This document shows, piece after piece, positions 1-10,900 of a DNA stretch of 64,000 nucleotides. The DNA comes from Mesocentrotus franciscanus (Eukaryota > Echinodermata > Echinoidea > Camarodonta > Strongylocentrotidae). Every line of letters starts with the position of its first letter. Position 1 is the first letter of the stretch. The notes under the pieces are model-generated. The model worked only from the letters and a program-made list of their open reading frames with translations. It had not been told where the DNA came from and made no database searches. The DNA is taken from contig CP137680.1 in the NCBI GenBank assembly GCA_037976565.1, positions 25,679,403 through 25,743,402 of the forward strand, read 5' to 3'. Made by a program: the position numbers and the translations under genes.

Positions 1-1110
1 ATGGATGGTGGGGTTCAGAATTTGCACTCTTCCCCCTTCTGCGACTGACCCCCCCCCCTCTCCTAGAACAAAATTAGAGCAATTTGTACAAAGCAATATT
101 CATAAAGTACATTGCAATCGAAGAAAATTGGTCGAGTATTTTTTTCCAAGGAATCTTTACAAATCACAATGCATTTAAAATCGAATGTTTAAAATTGCAT
201 GGGAAAGTTTGTCAATGTCTCTTCCCCTCTGCCTCAAAAATTTACCCCAATTATTTTTTTTGTACAATATATTCATTAACCTGCTAAGTGTAAGATAATT
301 AGAGACATGGATTCAAATGATACACTGGTATCATTCTTTAATTCTTGAAGGTTGGAATCAGAACTTGCACCCGCATCCCGCAACCTAAGCCGTATGATAA
401 GGTGGAGTGGAGGGTGGGGATGCAGCTCCCCTGTGGGAGTTAATATCATGGACAGTTTATCAGCAAGTTCCAAGTCAGAAGTTGTCATAATCTATGGACA
501 AATACATGTAGGTATTTTGATGCAATTCATATTTTTTGACAAAATTTATGGTAGAAGAAAAAGAAAAAAGAAAAAAAAAAATCACATTATTGGCTCAAAA
601 TTGTTTTGCAAATCATCCCCAAACCTGTTGAATGTGGTATCATCTTGTAGAAAATTTAATTGTCTTTCATATGACACCTTACATATGGTAAAATGAGGTA
701 CTGTTAAAGAGTAATCCTCAGAATTGTACAACAGTATAGTTATACATGGTGACCATTTTAAAAAATGACCGCCATTTTTCTCCAGCAGCATATTGTCAAG
801 GTTCCACCCAGAAATAGTGCAGAAAGGTCCCCCCAAAATGTTGAGACCCAACAACCTTTTAGAACATCCCATGTCTCAAAACCCCCAAATTCAGGATTGT
901 GCCTCCTATAGGTATCTGAAATTTTATCATTTGACGTTCCTAAACAGCAATTCAACCTTTGTATTGAATTTATTTGTACAATGAAAATAGAAAACTTAGA
1001 GGAACATAAGTTTGAAATGAATTGGACCAAGAATGTTTCAGATATGAAATCACTTCATTTGTGCAAATCTCAAATTAGCAATTTGGTCAGTGGATTGTGA
1101 CTTAGTCACA
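1..1110. other. No recognisable gene
   Basis: AT-rich sequence with poly-purine and C-run tracts. Short open frames exist on both strands but none has recognisable domains or splice context. It may be upstream intergenic sequence or belong to a neighbouring gene's non-coding part. Confidence 0.5.
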
Positions 1111-2030
1111 AGGGGCATTTACACTGTCATCCAAACACGCCAAAAAATGCCAAATCGGAGCCTGACCGCGATGTTTACCAAGGCAACTACGCTTTACCGG
1201 CAAAAATGCCAAGCCCGAAACATTCCAAAACGAAGTGTGATCTTTTGGCATATTTTGGCGTATTTCGCAAGTATAAACGCTTGCACTTGTAAAATCGCGA
1301 TTTTAGGTCACATGACTTTAGGAGCGTGGCTAGCTTTGGTCCTTGAAGCCTTATTTGCAAAAAGTAAACAACTTGTTTACGCTGAACCTCTACGAAAGAG
1401 TCTCAGCTAAACTGTAAAATCTCGCTTTAGAAACCACCAAATGAAATGATTAAAATGTCAAATTGAAGAAGAAGAGTTGTTCTAACTCATAAATATTGCA
1501 AATAGTTGTCAAACCCTGTTTTAATATCGAAAACTGAGCGAAACAAAGCGCAATCTTTTGTATTATTTTATCTGAAAATATTTCAGTATTTTTCATATTT
1601 TCCGTCATTACACCTGATCGATACTTTCGTGCGTGATAAATCAAAGTATATCAAATCTCTCTTCCAAATATCTTCTCATAATTCTATGTCCCACGGTTGT
1701 TTCGGGAATAAATCGAAGGCAATGTCATCAACAAACCCATGGCGAAACATTCACGGAAGCGTAAATGTAGTCCCATCTATAGGAGTACGTGCGGTAACAT
1801 GTAGTCCATGTAATCACACGTACCGTTATACGTGAATGACTGTTCGTGCTGGACTCGCTGTGTATGATTGAGCATTTTGCATTGGGAAGACCGCGCATGC
1901 GCATTACCAACCAAAACACGCCAAAACATCGCTGAGCAGCTCAGTCGGTGATGTTTCGGCACAAGTGTAAACGGGTGCACGAAACATCGCGGTTTTTCAA
2001 AATGAGGTATTTGACAGTATAAATGCGCCT
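1111..2030. mobile_element. Non-autonomous DNA transposon with imperfect terminal inverted repeats
   Basis: The left end AGGGGCATTTACACTGTCA pairs with the right end read in reverse, AGGCGCATTTATACTGTCA. Inside, ACACGCCAAAA and GATGTTT-type motifs recur near both ends in opposite orientations (1136-1175 and 1914-1990). The 106-codon frame at 1090-1410 has no recognised domain. The superfamily is undecided. Confidence 0.6.
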
Positions 2031-2265
2031 ACAGATAACCCTCCCTTTTATTGTGTCAAAGTATCTATAATTTCTGTTTTTCTTGTAAGTGCCTAATATC
2101 CCTTGAGGTATGGTAGGGTGCTAATGTTTGTGTAGCGCCCTTCTGTGCACAATTCTAACAAAACAAAACATACAAATAACACAAAATCTTCATATCTATT
2201 TCAGGGATGCATATTCATGCCAAAAACAAGTATAAACTGATGAGAAAAGTCTAATTTAAGTAATA

Positions 2266-2475
2266 GATGTGAGTTGGTCTAGCGGTAAAGTTTGCAGTCG
2301 GATCTCTGTTTTCGCCTACCGTAACTGATTTTGATCCGACCCAGGTTCGAAACTGAGTCTTATCTTTTGAATGGTGATGTTAAAGGTTGGCCCCCAGACA
2401 TAAATAATCATACCGATTGATACATGTCTGTAAAAACCCAATTACGTACACACACACAATCACACACCCACATTC
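2266..2475 (+). mobile_element. tRNA-derived SINE, copy 1
   Basis: The head resembles a tRNA, with an A box TGGTCTAGCGGTAAAG near 2275 and a B box GGTTCGAAAC at 2344-2353; the body contains GGTGATGTTAAAGGTTGG and CCCCCAGACATAAATAATCA, and the 3' end is a CA-rich tail. A second copy with the same B box and body lies on the minus strand near 33.3 kb. Confidence 0.75.
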
Positions 2476-3011
2476 ACAACTTCAGAAGCCTCGAAATACC
2501 ATCTTTCATGTAAAACATCCACAACTGCATGTAAAGGTAATAAGTGCGTATGGGAACCTCTATGTTTGTAATGTCAAAATGACGCCAAGTGCAGCTATTT
2601 CTGGTGAAAATGACACTGTTCTTACTTGAATTTTGATGAGATTTTCAGTACATGCACTTTACTCTTTAGAATATAAGGATTAAGATGCAATCAAGGATTA
2701 AGATGCAATCAAGCATTAAGGTAATATGACAGAAAAGTATTGTCAATTTCAAGTGAAATGTTAGGTGTGCAGACATATAGGGCTCCCCAAATCAAATCTC
2801 CCCAGAGTCGTTTGAGTTTCAACGACTACATCAGTTACATATTACCAATCCAGCCAGTTTGAAATTCCCTTATGTACAGTGACTACAACTTTAAAATTCA
2901 TATCTTTCTTATTATTTGTCTGTATTTGTTAAAATTGTTCAAATTTGTTAAAATTTTCACCAATCTGCTTCTCTAATATTTCTGCTTTATTTCAGAGCAA
3001 TTTGCTATTAA

Positions 3012-3596
3012 AGGGAAATCCAACCCAAATAGACAACTACTTTAAAAGAAAGCAGAAAAATCAGAGAAGCAAACTGATGAAAATTTGAATTAAATCTGAC
3101 TATAAATATAAGAAAGTTATGAATTTTTGAAAGTTGTAATCACTATACGTATGGGCACTTCAGGTTGGCTGAAGCGGTAATATCAATGTGATGTAGTGCC
3201 GGTCTACTTTCCCATCTGTTCCAACATATTAAATGACTAAAATAAAAATTTGTCAAAAATTCATGGCTCAGGAGGGTTTATTCTTTTTAGAGAACCTTTA
3301 ATAAAATGCTATCTATAATATATTTTGAGTAGTGCCCCAAGGGAGAAGGAACTTACGAGAAAAACAGAAATTAATGATATTTTTTTCACGGCAAATGGGA
3401 GAGTAGTCCTTGTTCTACGTCACAATCCACTGACCAAACTACCAATTTGAGATTCGCATGGACTTAGTGATCTCACATTTCAAACATTCATAACTTCCTT
3501 ACTATTGGTCCGATTCATTTCAAACTTTTGCCATTCTGTTTCTGTTATTTTTCTGCTTTCATACAAATCAACTTAATACAAGGGTTGGATTGCCCT
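3012..3596. mobile_element. TTAA-flanked MITE, family P1 copy 1
   Basis: Ends AGGGAAATCCAACCC and GGGTTGGATTGCCCT are inverted repeats, flanked by TTAA at 3008-3011 and 3597-3600. The TTAA target and CCCT-type ends fit the piggyBac superfamily (inference). Two more copies occur at 5230 and 55588. It lies just upstream of the FANCB start exon. Confidence 0.75.
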
Positions 3597-3870
3597 TTAA
3601 GGTTGGATTTCCCTTTATACCTATGACATCTACATTGAAGGTGTACATGTTTGTGAGTTATGGAGGAGCTAGTATACCTATGACACTTTGACACCATACG
3701 TATCTGCTATGCACATGTATATACGCTAGCTAGTGCCAACTGACCATTGATAAAATGAGAATGAGTAACATTCACAATCTTGTAATCAACTAATATTTAT
3801 TTCTGGCTTTCTCTTATTTTTTCTTTCACAGGTCAATATTGTCAGACTAGATACATTGCCAATTAACTAA

Positions 3871-4908
3871 ATGGATCGAACAGCTTATGTGTCACATCTG
3901 GGTCATGTCATTAAATTTGATGTGCTTTCTGGCCCTGCACATCGCACCAGTTACAGCGAAGACTCCGTATTCAGTGCAAGTGAGAAACAGACGGTTGAAC
4001 TTCAAGCAAAGTCTTTAAAATTTTCTTTAGAGAGGAGGTCTTTTGAAGAGGAGACGCAGAGCAAAACTCATGCACTGAGGCATGACTGTGCTGATGGTAG
4101 AATTGTGTTGGCAAAATGCATTAGAGAAAGCCACACAGGCTTGATCCTTCCATGCGTACTGGTTGAAAGCCGGGTATCAGCTAAAGATTTTATCTCTTCA
4201 CTTTTCTTTTATGTACCATCCTGTAACAAGATCTTTTTATATGGGGAGTTCACCTCTGAACAGGCCATTCCCAAAGACAATGTTCATTTAACTGATGGGC
4301 CAGCTGCGTGTTGGAGGGTTGATGAAAAGAATCAATTTCTTATTGCCAAGAAAGATGCAGAAAGTGGAAAATTCAGAGTGCATTGGTTCGAAGATGGGAT
4401 TGACTCTAAAGCCAGTAGCATCATGTACTGCTCAATGAATCCGGATAATGATGTACATATCATTACTACATGTATCCCCCAGGTTAAAGTCTGTGCTGAT
4501 GATGACAGCATAGGATGGATGAGTTTGATATGGAACTTGAAGGACAGTTGCCAGTTTACTGATTCGAAATGTTTTGTGCCAGGGGTCTATGCTTCAATAG
4601 CTCGCTGCATGCTCTTGAAGATTACTGTGCAAGAGAATGTACAAATATCACTTGATGAACCAGAGTGCTGTGGAGAGCGCCTGCCACTAAAACAGTCCTC
4701 AACAGTTTCGCCATTGAAGAACACGACCTATGTAGCAACATCCATGAAACAGCTCTTGAAATTCAAGAATGGTGTATTCTGCAAACTTGCCAGCATCCCA
4801 TTTGATGATGCGGTCGATATCATTTCCATGGAAACAAGAGGAGAGAAGATGCTTGCTGTAAGGTCAAGAGGAGGTGAAGTCTGCATTATTAGTTGTACAT
4901 CCTTTCAG
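3871..4908 (+). CDS. FANCB: FANCB coding exon 1 (346 codons)
   Basis: This is the longest open exon in the gene. An acceptor TTTCACAG ends at 3831, so 3832-3870 is 5' UTR within the same exon and at least one non-coding exon lies further upstream. The first ATG after the acceptor opens MDRTAYVSHLGHVIKF. The exon closes with ...TSFQ before GTGAGC (phase 0). A conserved late segment is DDAVDIISM...RSRGGEVCII. The product is mainly predicted beta-strand, as expected for the FANCB N-terminal half. Confidence 0.85.
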
Positions 4909-7900
4909 GTGAGCAGGTGATACATATATTCATATCAAAATTTCCTTTGGCAAGACAATAACCTACATTTGCTACTCGATCTCCACCCAGGTGAATTAAA
5001 TTGGTTATCTGAGAACATTCCTTAAATGGTTGAATGCCCTATCATGATATCTCATCAAATAAAGATGGGCCTAGATTCTGGGCCCTCAGGAAGAACAGTT
5101 GTTATGATTAGGCTTCCTGAGTGAATAAGAAAGTATCATTATTACGATAATACAAATTATACAGGGAAATGTGTCACAAGATTAATTGCTTAAAATACTT
5201 GTGTTTACTCTATTTTGACGGAATCTTAAAGGGAAATCCAACCCAAATAGACAACTACTCTAAACGAAAGCAGAAAAATCAGAGAAGCAAACTGATGAAA
5301 GTTTCAATTAAATCTGACAAAATGAAGGTTATGAATTTTTGAAAGTTGTAATCACGATACGTATGGGCACTTCAAATTGGCTGAAGCAGTAATATCAATG
5401 TGATGTAGTGCCGGACTACTTTCCCATCTGTTCCAACATATAAAATGACTAAAATTTAAATTTGCCAAAGTTCATGGCTCGGGAGGGTCTATTCTTTTAG
5501 AGGACCTACAATAATATGCTAGCTATAATATATTTTGAGTAGTGCCCCAAGAGAGAAGGAACTTACGAGAAAAACAGGAATTAGTGACATTTTTGTACAC
5601 GGCAAATGGGAGAGTTATCCACTTCCTACATGTACAGTATGTCACAATCCACTAACCAAACTACCAATTTGAGATTTGCATAAACTTAGTGATCTCATAT
5701 TTCAAACATTAATAACTTCCTTACTATTTGTCCGATTCATTTCAAACTTTTTCCATTCTGTTTCTGCTTTCATACAAATCACTTTAAAAAGGGTTGGATT
5801 GCCCTTTAACTGAAGAATAAAAGAAATCTGTGTTTTTGCCCTACACGATAAATCTCATACAGTCATACACACTGGAGAAATTTGCCAATGATGATCTCTT
5901 ATTCGACATCCAATGTTAGTTTTTGACAGTTCATTTATGTTGATAACCTATTAATAAACACACATGAACTTAAATGAACTCAAAAACATGTGAAAAATCC
6001 ATTTGATAAAGATTAGAAAGAAAGAAAGAAAGAAGAAATGTCAGTCATTTTACAATCTAAAAACAATTCTGATCTTCTTCTTAATAAATACACTATAGGT
6101 CATTCAGGAATGGAAGAATGTCTTGTGTCTTTTTGTTGATAATATCCTTGGCAATGGTCGAGACCAACTACTGATGCTCTTGAACTCCAGTGAAGACCCT
6201 CCTAAACTGGAGTCATTCCCAGAATTCATCCTCACTGACTTAGATCTGTGCCACATCACAAGCAGTGTCCAGCTACTGCATGATGGGAGAGGTCAGAGGT
6301 CGGATGACGGACATTCTGCCCCAACCCCAAGGAGCCTCATCACAGCAATGCAAGCTTTGGAAGCTAAAGTGGAGGTACAAAATGTACAGCTAACTCTACA
6401 TAAGCTGAATCTGGGACTGCAAAAATATATAGTTCGACTTATGCAAAATTTGATTTAAGAAGTTTATAAATAACACGTTTTGCATACGGTAGTTTGGTAA
6501 CAAAACTTGATTTGACTTAAGGAAAAGTCAATTCGTGTGACTTTGAGACAGTTTGAGTAATGCAGAGTTAACTGTATATTAAATAATTCTGATTTGAGAA
6601 GAGGTGATTTTAATCTGGAAAATTGCAGATTATATGTAACTCCTTCTGTCCCACTTAGTTTCTTAACAGTGTCAAGAGAAAAATAATTACAGTCAAACCT
6701 GTCTATAGCGACCGCTCAAGGGAAACACAAAAAGTGGCCTTTGTAGACAGGTGGTCTTTGTAGACAGGTTCCTTTAGTACATGTTTCAATGAGAAACCAT
6801 TTTCAAGGGAAACAAAAAATGTGGTCTTTGTAGACAGGTGGTCACTAAAGCAGGTTTGACTGTAACTGAATTGATAAAAATGAAGGTTTCTGCTTGTAAG
6901 GATAAGCAAAGACTTTCTTTTTTCAGTATATAAGTATCTAAGGAGACCATTTAAGGCTATTTGATGGGAAATGATATGCCACCTATATTAAGGAAAGGGT
7001 ATAGCATCATTTCCAAGGTTGCCTTTTGGTCCCCTTGCAAAATTCATATGAAACACCATCCAATTTATGTGACTTAATTTAGTTGCCACCTTGGCAACAA
7101 AGACAAGACTTATAACTTGAGTGATAGGATCTCCGGTGGTCAATCACACCCAGGCTACTGATTGATTACACATGCCTTGAAGATACCGATCTGTTCTGTT
7201 TTTGGTTTCAGAATGGTCTGATATCACTGAGGGAGCAGGAGCTGAACAAGAGGCTTAAGGACCGTATCATTTCACAATCAATGGAGAATCTAGCTCAGAT
7301 GGCCAATGGTATGACCGATCCAATTCAGAGACAGGTTAGGCTCAACACTTTTTAGAATGTCCATTTCATTTGTATATATATCACTTCAGTTTTCCATGCT
7401 TTTATGTGATCTGAATATTAATGTTTATTAGGCCAGATGAGCAAGTATTTCTGTGCCAGTCAACCTCGGACTTTAAGAAATTTTATTAGAGGGACTTTGT
7501 AAATTGTAGGTTTAATGTCTAGTACCTACAGGCACTAGGGCACCAACTTTTTTTCTCCAAGCCATTGACCTCCTGGTCCTAGACTCTTGCTTTGATTCAT
7601 ATTTTATCTGCTGGGAGCAAGAAGGTTGATAAATCATACCCCTTTCCATATCTCTAGTTAATGCCTTTGTATATCTCATTAGATTATATTAGAGTATCTT
7701 ACAATGTATGTATTTCTCTTTCTTGCACTCTTCCAGCCAACTCTTGTCCACCTGTGTGGGACAACCCCCAGTAACCCATCGCTTGCTCCTACACCTGGGA
7801 GTGACACAGGTGGCAGGTTAAAGGTCACTGAAGGATGGCAGAGAATTGTCAATGAGAAGTGGGTCATTGGATGCAAGGTCACAAATGAGAACCAATGGTG

Positions 7901-10900
7901 AGTCCATGATTGGAAATATATGTTGTGAAGTGCCCTTTCCATAGTGTAAAATTTTAGAAGCACATGATATTATTTATTAGTTCAATTATTTTTGTAGAAA
8001 GAGATTCAAATAACTTTCACCTTAATCATGATATTATTTACATTTTGCAAATTGATGTTCACCAGCAACTGTTCAAATATATTTTCTCATTCCAGGGCTG
8101 TATCAGGTGTGAAGTTATTGACTTTGCCTTTGAAGACCAACTCGTCTCAAGAACCATTCGTATGTGAAGGCTGTATCCAGTACCCAGTGTCCAAAGGTAT
8201 CACTGTAGACAGTGCTGAGACAGAGTCGCAAGAACCACATCTGACTCCACCAAGTAAAAGAACAAAGCTTCAAGACATTGATGCGGCAGCAGCAAGGAAC
8301 CATGGAGCAACATCCGCATCATCATCATCATCGTCATCACCAACGTTTAGACCAGCAGGAAGGCTATCATCTCCCGCATCACCTCTGATGTCAGGAGGGA
8401 GCTGCGGTGCTGTTGCTATGACGACCATACCAGAGTTCCTGGATGGACCCGTGGCCTCTCGATTGCTGGTTCTGCAGTGGACAAGCCACCGTGCATTTCC
8501 TCAAGGAGCGCAAAGTGGGACCAAGAGACCGAGGGTGATGTCGGTGATCTGTGGGTCTGTCCATCTTGCTGCAGCTGATGTTGTGGGGTCCAAACTGGAT
8601 GTGAGGTTACCAGAAATCCATCCTACACTCATCAAGCCACTACCACTTCACCTGAACCAGAATGAAAGTATGATTGCTTTGTTGTCATGCTTCGATGACG
8701 ATTGCTCCATCGTCAATTTCTAACACTAACTGAGTTTATAAATTCAATCCTGGACAAAACAGTCTACCTCTTTCTAACCCTAACCCTAAGCCTGACCTAT
8801 AATATAATTGCAACCCTAACCCATACTCTGTATCTTTGATGAAATAGAACCCGGGCAATTGCAGTGGAGCGCCGGCTTTGTAGCATAAAAAGGAATTGTT
8901 CTTTGACTTGTCAACAAATCATACTGTAGAAATGTATCGGGCCTGATAATTACCCGATTTAAATCGGTTTCCCAATTTTTTTTTTCCCCCAATTTTTTCC
9001 CAATTTTCTTACTCAAAAGGGGGAATGTTGTTAGATAGTGCTCATTATATACCTCACTTTAGAAATCTAGCCATCTGATTGGTCGAAATTGGAGTCGTGA
9101 TTTCAAGCCATGCCCCACTCACAGGGAATAGCAATAGCCCACAGGGAATAGTCATAAATTTGTACCCTCAGCCACATCCTCCTGCGATCTCCATTGGTTT
9201 ACGTGTTAAAATTGTCTTTGTGCGAGTGCGGACACCTTATATTTGTGCGATGAGTTAGTCGCTACATTTTAGGTTTTTTAATTGTGATTTCAAGCCATGC
9301 CCCACTCACAGGGAATAGCAATAGCCAACAGGGAATAGTCATAAATTTGTACCCTCAGCCACATCCTCCTGCGATCTCCATTGGTTTACGTGTTAAAATT
9401 GTCTTTGTGCGAGTGCGGACACTTTATATTTGTGCGATGAGTTAGTCGCTACATTTTAGGTTTTTTAATTGCATTGCGCAGCGCAGACGACCGCCGTTCC
9501 TAGATCTACATGTAATGACGAGATGACGCCCCTTTGAAAATATAGAGATAAACCTGCTCTTTCATATGACACCTCATTTTTTTAGTATCACCTTCAGGAT
9601 CACAAGCACTAAAGGTTTGAATCTCGATTTGGAAATGATTAAATTGACCAATTTGGCATGATCGTGCAATGCACGTAAACTGCATACGGTTATATGCATG
9701 CAATCTCAATGGCCAACTGAGCTACCTGCAACAGTGCAAGTTTATCAACACAGATTTAACTAACATGATTGACCTTGTATTCTATGACCCTGTTTTCAGT
9801 ATATAAAAGTTATAATGACTGCTTTAATATTCGAGGCATAGATGTTTTTTGGCTCTAGGGGAGGTTACATCGTGCTATCACCCCTTGGCACGCCTCGGGG
9901 TGATAGCAGGATGTAACCTCCCCTAGAGCAATAAAAACAACTATGCCTCTCATAGCAGTCATTATTACTATACTGCGACGGCCCTCCATCTTAGAATGGG
10001 TCCTGGATGCTGGAGGGCTGGCCTGTCCCTTGCCTCTATCATCTTCATCTGACGAAGAGTTTGCCATCCTGACTAATGCGAGCGGTTTCTATTTGGCTTG
10101 TAGTTTAGAGGCCCGGACGTGGTTCCGTTTTCCCAAAGTATATGGGTGTGGAGATGAGAGGTGTTTTGGATAGCTGGATGTGTATTCTATATGAGAGGGT
10201 TATATTACGTCAGTCTATGGAGACTCAATTAATTGCACGTTATGAAACGATGGATTGTTTAACTGTATGATAATTTCCATACTTTAATTATAAAAACATA
10301 AGTCAACATCTCATACACGTTATCATAACTAACACCGACACTGATTACCTGGATTATAAATCTCTGGAGTAGTAAAAAGCAGGGATTTCCTTTTGTAGGA
10401 ACTCTATTTCTCGTTTCCAATCCTTTTCTTTATTTTAGCTCAGTTGGAGCAGAGCGGAGAGTTCGCCATCCGACCACGACGAGAGCCAGCGTCGAAGTGA
10501 CGAAATCACCGTAAAACACCACTATTTATAGTATCCGAGAGCTGCTTTACGCATGGTATGGTGCGTCCGTAATCGCGCTCTGAGCTCTTACGCCCCAAAA
10601 GCTTACTGCGCCTCTACGTTTTCTGCAAGATAACTAATTGTAGCGGACTGGTTCGCTACAATACTATCACCCCTGATTTATATGCTGTGGAGTTATTATT
10701 ATTTAATTATTTAGTTTAGAAAAAAATAGCTTTGTTATTAATGATGTCTTGTGTCTTGAGTTTCACCCAACAGTCATTTGTTGACATTTCATTGAAATCT
10801 GAGAAAGGAGGATGAAGGGGGAGTAATCTATTCATCTCCTCCCCCCCCCCAGTGTGAATAGGTAATGTATACATATCTACACAACTGCTGTGTTGCCGAT

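Noticed and set aside
1090..1410. 106-codon plus-strand frame as a gene
   Set aside because: It starts outside and runs into the inverted-repeat element at 1111-2030 and has no known domain.
10437..10500. tRNA-like A box TTTAGCTCAGTTGGAGCAGAG
   Set aside because: No matching B box (GGTTCGANNCC) or acceptor stem follows, so it is not called as a tRNA or SINE.
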